Part shown: in pieces, positions 13,940 to 24,900 of the stretch | Numbering within the stretch: position 1 is the stretch's first letter | Layout: every line of letters begins with the position of its first letter | NCBI GenBank assembly: GCA_009746045.1 | Contig: RPFO01001162.1 | Location: 683,978 to 747,977, forward strand | DNA length: 64,000 nt | Origin: Mesostigma viride | Lineage: Eukaryota; Streptophyta; Mesostigmatophyceae; Mesostigmatales; Mesostigmataceae | Reading direction: 5' to 3' | Position numbers and translations under genes: made by a program | Notes under the pieces: generated by a model | The model's input: the letters and a program-made list of their open reading frames with translations, nothing else | The model's database searches: none | Told to the model about the DNA's origin: nothing

Positions 13940-14990
13940 GGCGCCTGTGCCTAATAATGTGAGAAACATAGGGCAAATCAGCGGGCAGATCATCATTACT
14001 AATGTGCAAACCAAAGGGGATGTTAAGGGCCTTGCGCAGCATCTTGGTGACGTTGCGGTCGAGTCGTTGGTCCAGCTCCTGCGTCAGTGTCCAGGTCTCG
14101 GCGCCGTAGGTCTGAGGATCGTCAGAATGACGACCTTGAAGAGGTCACGCTTGACGATCCGGGGTAGGGCGGGGTTGCTCCACCAGCGGCGGTGGTCATG
14201 GAGTTGCGCCCACGCCATGCCGATCCGTGTCGTCTGGTCGTCCTCGCAGTCGGGAAGCCAACTGCCGAGCAGCTTGAAGCGGCCTGAAGTAGGGTAGTTG
14301 ACCTCGGCGTCGTCTAAGAGGCGGAGTGTGGGTGGGGGCCCTGCCGGCATGCCGAGGGCCAGGACCTCCGTTTTGGGGCTGATTTCTAGACCAACCGCCC
14401 GAGCCTCGAGCGCCAGGCAGTCCAGCCAAAGTTGGGCAGACTCCGGCTTCTCGATGAGCGTGGTGTCGTCGGCATACATGAGGTCAGCTAGTAAATTCTG
14501 CTTGTTAGTCGGCCCCCTTCTCCAAGCTCGTTCGTGATCGCTAGGCCAGGGGCACGGCCTGCAATGCTAGCAAAGCGAGCACGTGCCTGGCGCATATCAT
14601 AATCCACTACAATGGTGCGAGCTAAGTTCCCTATACTAACTGCAGCAGGCGCCGCTGCTTGATGGTGCTGGTGATATATGGCAAGCCGAGGTACAGGTCC
14701 TCATTGCGAACATGGGCAGCGTAGCCTACACCGAAAATGGATCGCAGCATGTTGGTGACCGCGCCGTCTAGCTTTCTGGCGCCAGGTCGGCGGTGAGGGT
14801 CCACGTCTCGGCCCCGTACGTAAGAACAGGGAGGACGAGGACCTTAAACAGGTCCTGTTTCTCTATCTTGCCCGAGGGCTTGCGCCACAGGGGCGCTATT
14901 GGCGTCAAGCGTGCCAGGCGAGGGAGATACGGTGGTCCACATCGGCCTCGCAGCTGGGGAGGAGCCCCCATGGATGATGCCTTAAGAATT
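13940..14990 (-). pseudogene. Reverse transcriptase fragments of a non-LTR retrotransposon
   Basis: Two minus-strand RT remnants. The first (14479 to about 13950) begins MYADDTTLIEKPESAQLWLD, containing the YADD catalytic motif of reverse transcriptase, and continues through PTSGRFKLLGSWLPDCEDD and a LFKVVILTIL segment; a frameshift then separates it from QELDQRLDRNVTKMLRKALN encoded at about 14090-14020. The second (14971-14768) encodes KQDLFKVLVLPVLTYGAETW followed by a stop, the same domain from another copy. Only the C-terminal RT part of ORF2 is present in each; no endonuclease domain was seen. Neither can make an active protein. Confidence 0.85.
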
Positions 14991-15002
14991 TAGCCACCCT
15001 CT

Positions 15003-15600
15003 GCCTATAATGGGACTCCCCATGGATGATGCATTAAGAATTTAGCCAAGCTCTGCCGCCTATGCAGAGAGTCACTCTCTGCTGAGAAGCCATGCCCTAG
15101 CCTTTGTATAGCCACATGATGATCTTCCCCCCTAAGTCCGCGCCCTAGGTGCTGGAACACGTAGTGGTGTGCAGGTGCACTTTGTGCACCCAGAGCAGGT
15201 GTATTCTGATTTGGCACGCCGCAAAGGTGAAAACCATTTGCGTTCAGTGCCGGTCCGCGGAAAACGCGGAAAAACGCGATCTGCAAATGAATCCAGGCCG
15301 GAATCGAACTGGGGACCTCTCGCACCAATTTTGCTGACTATAGGACGGACGTCTCCGGATCCTAGGGCATCGCCAACTGACACCTGCGGTCATCCGCAAA
15401 AGTTCTCCTTTCCGGGGAGTGATGCAAGCCTGTCGGATTTGGTACTAGATAAATCATTCGAGATCCGTGTAGTTTACACCCTACCCTTGCAGGAAGTAGC
15501 CAAGAATGAAGCCATATGCCCCTTCTCGATCAGGGATGTGTGCTACATGTACTCCCAACGGAGTTATGTTACAATTTAATTTTAATTTAATTAATGCCAC
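15003..15600 (+). mobile_element. LINE 3' UTR copy split by an insert
   Basis: Positions 15056-15203 match 57945-58103 (both contain CTGCTGAGAAGCCATGCC and GTGCAGGTGC). The match resumes at about 15538 with ACTCCCAACGGAGT, equivalent to the hairpin near 58115-58128, followed by a TTTAATT-rich tail ending at 15597. About 335 bp (15204-15537) is present here but absent from the other copy, so it was inserted into this 3' UTR, or lost from the other. Confidence 0.7.
15290..15362 (-). other. tRNA-like segment, possible SINE head
   Basis: On the minus strand GTTCGATTCC at 15309-15300 matches the RNA polymerase III B-box/T-loop consensus, and terminal ATCC/GGAT bases 60-70 nt apart could pair like an acceptor stem. 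I could not fold a convincing D arm or anticodon arm, so this is not called as a functional tRNA. It lies inside the 335-bp insert of the LINE 3' UTR, which would suit a tRNA-derived SINE. Confidence 0.35.
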
Positions 15601-16270
15601 CACAGCTATGACGTCGATCCACTGTGCATGCGGGTGTACGATTAAGTGAGACAACTATTCCTGGACGCATGCATGCATGATTGGTTGTCTCATGCACAGA
15701 TCCCATAGATCCACTTTGGCCTCCCGTACTGCAAGGGTTGGACTCGTGCAGTGTTTCAGGGTCTGTTTTCTCAAAGGCAGCCTTCAGCCCTTCCACGGCC
15801 AGGAAGCAAGGTAACCAGGACCTAGATAGCTTACACCATCCATTCCATCCCATGTTCCCCTCGCACTGAGGACTTCTGCTCACGTGACGCACTCACGTGT
15901 CTATTAATTAATTAATTAATGGCCAGGAAGCGAAAGAAGATGTGTAGTATACTTGTTGCAGGAATATGTAAGTGCCTGACAAGGACTTCATGTGCAGGAT
16001 CGGACCATATGCAAGGCTCATGCCTGCTCTAAGTACGTAGCCTGGCCCGACGGCTGGGTTGTGCCAGGCGTGTTTTGCTTTGGTCTCACTTGAGGTGAGA
16101 GTGAGGCAGGAAAGAAGGGTATGAGAGACAGGGTACCGGGCACGGAACTCGCAAAACCTACAAAGCATACATCCTACAAGTGCTGGTCACAATAAAATGG
16201 GGTAAGCACAGCCTGTCAATGACGAGTGAGGCATCTTCACATCACAAGGCCGTTCGAATCACTCGAAACC
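15601..16270 (+). mobile_element. Retroelement 3' terminus and intergenic flank
   Basis: At 15820-15918 the plus strand carries the shared retroelement terminus: CACCATCCATTCCATCCC, ACTGAGGACTT, a CACGTGAC...CACGTG hairpin and ATTAATTAATTAATTAAT. This is the inverse of the copies at 10503-10640. The rest, 15920-16270, is the 3' flank of NOG2 and shows no feature I can name. Confidence 0.65.
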
Positions 16271-18909
16271 TCAATAGCTGGCACCTGGCCGCCCCTTTTT
16301 CTTTGCCTCCCTCTTCTTCTGTTCCCTCTTCTTCTGCTTCCGCACGTTTCTATCCACGAACTCGGACGGCAACGGCATGTTGACGCCGGTCTTGTCTTCA
16401 CCTGCGCCGATACCACCGCAGAACGAAGCCGCGAATGCACACAACAGTTCCTCAATCAGCAGTCCACACAAACATCAACATGCACATTAAGGAGCATGAA
16501 TCATATCAATTCGTCCACTACATCACCACCACCCACACCCCACCCACCACCACGCTTGCACACATGCACACATACAGAGACACGGACACTCGGTGAAAAA
16601 GGCCGTTAGGGTTCCAGCCATGCTACTCAACCTCCCGCGGCCACCTCCCTTGCCCCCTCCCTTGCCCCCTCCCTTCATTTTCGCATCAATCACTTTTGTG
16701 AACAACCTCAGCTTTGCTATCGGCAGAGTGCAGACACCATTGCCTGCGCGAGAGCCGCAACAATGCATGGAGCAAGCTCACAGCCAGCAGCGCTCCCCGG
16801 CCTGACAAATAGGGCATTGTCGTCCCCCCACCTCCCTGGAGCACCTACCGTCCTTGTTCTTGCGGTGGTGCCTCGACGTGGAACGCTTCCTCTTTGTGCC
16901 CCTCGCCCCTGCGCCGCTGCCCCTTGCCGCTGGTCGCCCGCGCCCACCTGGCTCCCCTCCCTTGCCCGCCACTTCCTTGCCCACCGCTGGCTTGCTGCCA
17001 GGGCCATGTGTCAGCCCCGCCCCTTGCAGCGCCTGTTCCCAGGTCAGCTCCCCCGCGTCCTCCTCCTCCTCCTCCTCCCCCTCCTCCTCCTCCTCCCCCT
17101 CCTCCTCCTCCCCCTCCTCCTCCTCCTCCTCCCCCTCCTCTTCATCATCACCCCCATCCTCCATGCCCTCATAGCCCTCCTGCTCCTCGTCTGAGCCATC
17201 GCTGCCCGCCTCCTCGCCCTCCTCATCACTCTCCTCCTCATCGTCATCATCATCGTTATCATCGCTGACCACATCACTCCCCGCGCCATCCCCTGCCGCC
17301 TCGCCCTCCTCCCCCCGCAGGTCCTCCTTGTCAAAGTAGTCCTTGGCCACCGGGATCGCGCGCGCCACCTGCTTGGCCACAGCGGCATTTGCCGCCTCCA
17401 GCACCTTGCCCTCCAGCGCCGCCGCCAGCGCCGACTTGCTCTTGGCCGCGTCACCGCCCGCACTGCCACCACCCTCACACTGGTCACCTGACTCGGGCGG
17501 TGGCGTGAAGAACGGGATGCGGCCGCGCTGCCAGTCGTACAGCACCATCTTGGCCGCCGTGTTCTTGTCCGGTTCGCCGCCCTGGGGGGGGCAGGGGGGG
17601 GGACAGGTCACACGATATAGCGTGTCAACACCCACCGTATGGGGGCAGGTCACACGATATCGCGTGTCCACATCAATATATCGTATTATATATGGGTGTC
17701 AACACCCACCGTATGAGCGGGGAATGGGGGACAACGTGGCGCACGTGGCAAGTGAAACAAGGGGGGCAGCACGAAGGCCAGGCATCCCTTCTGAGGCAGC
17801 AAGAAATCCACGTACTTGCTACAGGCAGAAGAGTCAGACCACCCTATTTCTAGCGCACCTTATCATCCAACATGCAGAGGTGGCAAACAGCGGATCTATT
17901 ACAGGCCCAACCCCGTCGCCGAGAACGGGAACGCCCTTCCACCCCCAGCACAGGAGGGGGCCGCCACCACTTGCGGCGTGCCTCGCGTGCCCTGGATGTG
18001 TACGGTGCAACACCGCCGCCACCGCCGCGAGCACGCACGCACACACGGTTCACCTTGAGCAGGCGGCCACTCTTCTTGGCGAGCTGCGCCAGGAAGTCCT
18101 CGTCGTCCTCCCTGTTGGGGAAGCGCCGCAGGAGGCAACCGCACACACGCAACGGGCACGGCGAGAGCAGCGCCGCGTGAGGTGGATACCCAGGGGCAGG
18201 GGCAGGGGCGGGGCGGGTCATGGAGAAGGCTCCCCACCACATGGCAAAAGGTTCTCATCAGCCCACCGCAATGAGCTTGAGCCAGTCACACCCCATCTGA
18301 CTCGAGTGCTTACACCAATGTGCATGGACGGAACTCGCGTAGCCGCGCCCCATGGACCATTTCATCATGCCCTAGCGCACTTGGAGACGCGGCTCCACCG
18401 GCATGCATGCGGCCCCCCACGTGCACTAGGTCTCCCCACGTAAGCGATTCCCCCCCCCGCCGCGCCCTGCATTTACGCCACATGCCAGCCCCCCTGCACG
18501 CACGGCGGGCACCCTGTTCCCCCGACACTTGTCACCTCACGGGCGCACGCAGCCGCCATGTTCCCATGGGCACACCCATGCGGATGCAGCCACCCTGGCC
18601 ATGACCACACACTAGAAATGATCAGTGCCCCCCAACCCCCACCCCACCCCCACCGCCCTTGTGGCATCGTCCACGCACCATCCGTCCAGTCCGTACGCTC
18701 GCTTGAGGTACTCGGGCTTGACACGTCGCAGCACCTCCGCCACATGGGTGGTGGCGTCCTCCAAGTTGGACACACGCACCTGCAGCACGCCGTTGGATGC
18801 ATGACCAAACAAGCACGCCACAAGGGGATGCACGCAGTCAGAGTGCCAGGTAGCAGATAAACCAGGCAGGGGGCCACACATATGCACGCATGATCAGGCA
18901 GGCAAGCAG

Positions 18910-18969
<60 letters not shown>

Positions 18970-21900
18970 GGGGAATGGAAAGGGCATGGAAAGGGAGCGC
19001 CAAGCAAAAGGCACAGACGGCGGTCAGCAGAAGAACATGGTGCAATATCTGGAGCAACGCTGGCGTTGGCCGGTGAGTAGCAGCACGCCGGTGAGTATGA
19101 TGCGCGTAACAAAGGACGACAGCACATGAGTTGATAACGTGGCGCCAGGTCGATCGGGCCAGGCAAGGCCAGGCAACCATCCGCTCAAGGTTTCACCCAC
19201 GTTAACACACGGCAGTAAGTTCTTCATCATTTCATATGGAGGGGAGGGGGGCGGGGGAGGGGGTGTTCCACATCCATGGCCCTGTGACGGGGTCCATGAA
19301 AGCATGCATTAGGTGCACCGTGATGTCGCCATTACCCTCGCGGCCCCCTACGGCTTCGCAAGGGTCATCACACCGCCCAAGCGTGGTTCTAGCAGGAGCA
19401 GCGCGCACCGGCCCCGCCTAGTATCTGCGCGCCGTGCCGCTGCGCATCGGCGCGCATCGTGAGGCAAGCCAAGGGAGAAAGGGGGGGTAGGAGAGGGACG
19501 CAACGGCCTGCTCCGGAATGCGAGTGGACTGAGTCAGGCAGCCCAGCTGGTGGGTTGCCAGGTGGCGGGTGTGCGTGCCACGTGCATGCCATGAGCCACC
19601 CACGCACCACCCCTTTGAGGATGATGTCCGTCTCGCTGTCGCTCGAGTGGTAGACCACGCCGGGGCAGTCGATCAGGAAGATGCGCTTCATCAGCGTGAT
19701 GTACTGCCACACCTTGGTCTCGCCGGGGGTGGGGGCCACCTTGCACACCTGAGGGAGGGACAAGCGGACAAGGGGGGCAGGAACAGCAAGGGCAGCGGCG
19801 GCCGAAACGGAGTGAGCGCATGCGTGTGTCCCCAGCCACGGTGGGCAGCCCCTGTGCATTGCCTGGCCAGAAAAATGAGAAGCGGGCAGCGGCCACAAGA
19901 GAGTGCTGGGATTAGAAGGGCCCCGCTTCCGGAACAACTCGCTGGCACCATGATGCAGGCTTACCACGGGAGAGTGAGTAGGGCAACATCCCTATGCATA
20001 CCACACCTCCCCATACATGCATGCCACACAGACACCGTGGACTTGTCTGCGCAGCGGCAGCCCTTGGAGACACCGAGCACCCACTCGTGCGCCACAGGAG
20101 AGACGGCGGAAACACCTGCTACAGCGCCGGTGGCCGGCACACACCCTGTCCTAGCAGCCCTGGCTGCCAACCTCAATTACCTGTCCTTGCATGTTGCGTA
20201 CTCAACCCTGCGTTGTAAGACCGCCCTTGTTGCATGTACGCATCGCTCTGCCAGCCGCGTATGCATGAACATACCGTACTTCCTTCGCGTGCCCTACATG
20301 CCTGCATCCACATGCGCACGCGCCTCCATTGTGCGGCCTGCAGGCCACATTCATTCATAGCGCCCACGCCCCTCCTGTGTGCGCGCCGACTCCATCGTGT
20401 CCTCATGCTCCTCACCCTACTCCTACCCACCTCCTGTGTGCGCGCCGACTCCATCCTGTCCTCATGCTCCCCACCCTACTCCTACCCACCTCCTGTGTGC
20501 GCGCCGACTCCATCGTGTCCTCATGCTCCCCACCCTACTACCCACCTCCTGTGTGCGCGCCGACTCCATCGTGTCCTCATGCTCCCCACCCTACTCCTAC
20601 CCACCTCCTGTGTGCGCGCCGACTCCATCGTGTCCTCATGCTCCCCGCCCTACTCCTACCCACCTCCTGTGTGCGCGCCGACTCCATCATGCCCTCATGC
20701 TCCTCACCCTACTCCTACCCACCTCCTGTGTGCGCGCCGACTCCATCGTGTCCTCATGCTCCCCGCCCTACTCCTACCCACCTCCTGTGTGCGCGCCGAC
20801 TCCATCGTGTCCTCATGCTCCCCGCCCTACTCCTACCCACCTCCTGTGTGCGCGCCGACTCCATCGTGTCCTCATGCTCCCCACCCTACTCCTACCCACC
20901 TCCTTTGTGCGCAGCGTGTTGATGACGGACGACTTGCCCACGTTTGGGTAGCCCACAAAGCCGACCGAGATGGCCTGCTTGTCCGCCTTGAGACGCGCCA
21001 GTTGGCGCAGCAGCGAGAGGAGGGATCCCTGCACACACATCCCGTTGGTCGTACCACGGGTATAGTGCACGCGCCGCGTAGAGTACCAAACAGCATGGGT
21101 GGGCCGCATGCTCCACGGCCAGGGTGGGTTGGTTGATTGGGGGCATTGACAAGGCGCCACAGGACCGCATACGCAAGAAGCCCACCAAGGATGACGGTGG
21201 GCTGATGGGATCCGCCACCCCTGCGGCACGCACGCAATACAACGAGGCATCCATCCTGACCAATGCCACCTTGGCCCTGTGCGTCAACCAACGAGGCATC
21301 CATCCTGACCGATGTCACCTTGGCCCCGTACGTCAACCAACGAGGCATCCATCCTGACCGATGTCACCTTGGCCCCGTACGTCATACAACGAGGCATCCA
21401 TCCTGACCGATGTCACCTTGGCCCCGTGGCTCTTGGTGCTGCGCACGCTCACCTTGGTCTATGGGCTGATGGCACACGCCCTCACCTTGCCCAACAGGTT
21501 CTTGATGGCACGCGCCCTCACCTTGCCAAACGGGTTCTTGATGGCACACGCCCTCACCTTGCCAAACGGGTTCTTGATGGCATGCGCCCTCACCTTGCCA
21601 AACGGGTTCTTGATGGCACGCGCCCTCACCTTGCCAAACGGGTTCTTGATGGCATGCGCCCTCACCTTGCCAAACGGGTTCTTGATGGCATGCGCCCTCA
21701 CCTTGCCAAACGGGTTCTTGATGGCACGCGCCCTCACCTTGCCAAACGGGTTCTTGATGGCACGCGCCCTCACCTTGCCAAACGGGTTCTTGATGGCACA
21801 CGCCCTCACCTTGCCAAACGGGTTCTTGATGGCACGCGCCCTCACCTTGCCAAACGGGTTCTTGATGGCACGCGCCCTCACCTTGCCAAACGGGTTCTTG

Positions 21901-24900
21901 ATGGCACGCGCCCTCACCTTGCCAAACGGGGTCTTGATGGCACGCGCCCTCACCTTGCCAAACGGGTTCTTGATGGCATGCGCCCTCACCTTGCCAAACG
22001 GGTTCTTGATGGCACGCGCCCTCACCTTGCCAAACGGGTTCTTGATGGCACGCGCCCTCACCTTGCCAAACGGGTTCTTGATGGCACGCGCCCTCACCTT
22101 GCCAAACGGGTTCTTGATGCTCGCATGGAAGGCGAGGCATGGGTACTCCTTGCACAGTGTGCGCAGCCACCCGCGCGTCACCCAGGCAGGGACCATGTCG
22201 CACTGGACACACGTACGCACACATGGCCACGGGAAAGGGGGGGCATGGTACGTGTGGGGGAGAGGAACAGGCCATGCGCGGCAGGCACCTAGGGCAGCCA
22301 TGGTCAGGCACAGGCAGCCACACACGAGAGCACAGCAGAAGCAGGCAGACCCGCCGCTTGGGCAGACGAGGAGCCGTGGATGGGCCACGAGGCGGGGGCA
22401 TGGATGCACATCACGGTGGGGTGAGCAGTGTGCAAGGACAGGCATGCCAGCGAGTACGGATGCAAGGCAGCGGGTACAGACGCCAGCGGGCCCGAGGTGG
22501 CGCTGCTGCCATTCCCCGGAAGAGGTTGACTGCAGCAGGGGGGTGGCTTCATGGGGCGCGCCAAGCGGTCATGCCGCGGCCATGTTGGGGCAGGGCGACT
22601 GCCCTTGGTGGATATCTAGTGATAGGGCTCGCTACATCATGGGCCCGCTACATCATCATGGGCCTGCTACATCAGCACGCGATGCAACCGGCTCTAGCAC
22701 GCAACCCCTCCTACCTAGCTCGGCCTCCTGCGCCCGCACGCAGGCCACTATGCCACCTCCTGCAGTTGCAGTAAGGAACAGCCGGCGCCCACACATATGT
22801 CGACCGGATGCAACCACCGTTACCTGATCAATTGGATGCGCATGCGTGCCCACCTTGTTGGGCAGGAGGATCATGTGCTCGTGCCCACCTTGTTGAGCAG
22901 GAGGATCATGTGCTTGTGCCGGCAATTCTTCTTGAGGTGCCTCTCCAGGTGCGGGCAGCGCGTGCCCTGAGGGTTGCGTGCGTCCAGCACCTGCACGACA
23001 ACATCGCTGCTGTCCACCACCTTGTACAGCTCGCCCCAGATGCGCTTGCTCTGGCCCTTGAGGAACATGCTGGCACGCGGCCCCTCGCGCATGCCGTCGT
23101 CCTCGCGCACCAGCGAGCGGTCCGCCGCAGCTCCTTCCAGCTCCAGCTTGGTGGCATACCCCTCTGCAGCAGGGCGGGGGGGGGGGGGGGGGGGGGGCGC
23201 AGCAAAGCGCGAAGGGGTCAGGCGCATGTGGCCAGGGACATAACAGACTGGCTTTGCAAATGCTATTCCTGGCTTCATGAAGGTGCCCCCCCTATCTAAT
23301 AAGTACATGGCTATCATTACAACCGTAACCAATTGCTAGCCTATCCGCGTATCTTCCTCACCGATGCTTTACACCCATCCACCCGCTCATTTCGCCCTAT
23401 CAGAAGTGGCCCTATCTTCGAAAATGATCCAACCTCTCACAAGAAGCCCTTAAGTATGGCAAGTAGCCTGACACCCACCTGCCCCAGCCGACACCAACTA
23501 CCACCCACCTGCCCCAGCGGACGCCGACTGGGCCAGCTCCGCCAGCCCCTCGGCGCTCAGCTTGGGTCGCTTACGGCCCTTCTTGGGCCCGAATGTGTGC
23601 TGGTAGGACTCGGAGGAGAGCAGGCGGGAGCGCGCTTGCTGCCACGTGCACACACAGACATGTGAACGCACACACAACCGTGCACACCCACACAGGCGTG
23701 CAGGCAGACACACGATGCAACGCTCCAGAGACGTCAAACACGAACATGCATGACGTGAGACGTGAGACGTGAGACGCGGGCATGCCCTCGACAGCTGTGT
23801 CCGACGCAAACACACATCGGTCGCAGGCACACCAGTGGGAAGCGGTGTGCGGTGTGCAGCGATGGGGCAGCGTCGCGGATGGAAGCTGTCAGGTGCCGTG
23901 GCACCGATGATGATCTCCTGGCCCATGCCATCCACCATGAACGGGATGGCAGCCGCCCCATACACATGCAAGCACTCATTCGGGATCCGTATTTCTCCCC
24001 CCCCACTCGCCTAAACCCCGCCTCATTCCCCCCCCACTCCTCGCCTACTCCCCCCCCACTGCCCCGCCATTTGGCCTTGCCCCGCTGAAGAAACACCACC
24101 CTGCGCTGGTCAGCCGAGGTATGTGGCGCGCTATGTGCTGCGTGCCGTGCACAGGTGTGGGCGAAGCCCGCAACCCTGGCTACCCTTGCGACCCTTGGAA
24201 CCCTTGCTATGGTTAATTGCGCGGTCCCGCCCCTCACCTTGGCGGTGCTGTTGTCGTTGAGCAGCGACATGGGCAGCTTCCTCTCCTGCAGCAGTACGGT
24301 GAAGCCGTCGGCCGTCTTGACCGCCATCTCCTCGCGGAAGCGCTCCAGCTCCGCCTGGCCGATCACGCGCGTGTTGCCTGGGGGGGGGGAGGCACCCAAG
24401 TAAGGGCAATCAGGGAGGCAGCGAGCACGGGCCATGGAAAGCCCAAGAGAAAGGGGGCGAATGGCAGCACGCGAGAGCAACCGGGGCGGGAAGGGGCAGC
24501 GTGCGCGGGCAGATACGGGGCCGCCGCGGGAGAAGAGGGAGCAAAGCAGGGCAACCAGCGTGGGTCGCACCAGCACATGGCGAGGATAATGCCAAGCTGT
24601 AACATATAAAATGTTTGATTCATGGAAGATGCCAGTGCAGGGCGTGTATGCAGGCAGGGGGCCGGTCAGGGAGGAAGGGGACTCATAGGGAGGAATTGCA
24701 AGCTAGATAGGGGCGAGAAGGGGAAAAACTTCTCTTTGTAAGAGCCAAACAACAACCAATATAGTATATTCGCTGGCCGTGCCACCCGTTGCCCCACTGA
24801 AGAGCGTGTACCAGAGGCAAGTATAGATGAGGAGGGCCAGCAAGGAGGGCACGGCGCCAATGGGAAACACGCTTCAAACAATTGCTTCCTTTGACCTTAC

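Noticed and set aside
16778-16849. Alternative NOG2 C-terminus by reading past exon 10 ([15 protein letters not shown], stop at 16778)
   Set aside because: A GTAGGT donor at the exon 10 end joins in phase to a terminal exon with the family's basic KTGVN tail, which is the better model.
16763-17268. Plus-strand Pro/Leu/Ser-rich frames of 100-140 aa
   Set aside because: They are antisense to the acidic Glu/Asp region of NOG2 exon 10.
21463-22134. Array of 36-bp repeats resembling a CRISPR repeat length
   Set aside because: There are no unique spacers, the units are contiguous, the host is a eukaryotic nuclear gene, and no cas genes are near.
21312-22827. Very long open frames (up to 488 aa) over the 36-bp array on both strands
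   Set aside because: They are translations of an intronic minisatellite; only the frame continuing NOG2 exon 5 has family similarity.
23669-24088. Open frame with [20 protein letters not shown] in NOG2 intron 2, considered as an extra exon
   Set aside because: The sequence does not match the NOG2 family at that place, and joining exon 2 directly to exon 3 keeps phase and gives the expected [10 protein letters not shown] region.
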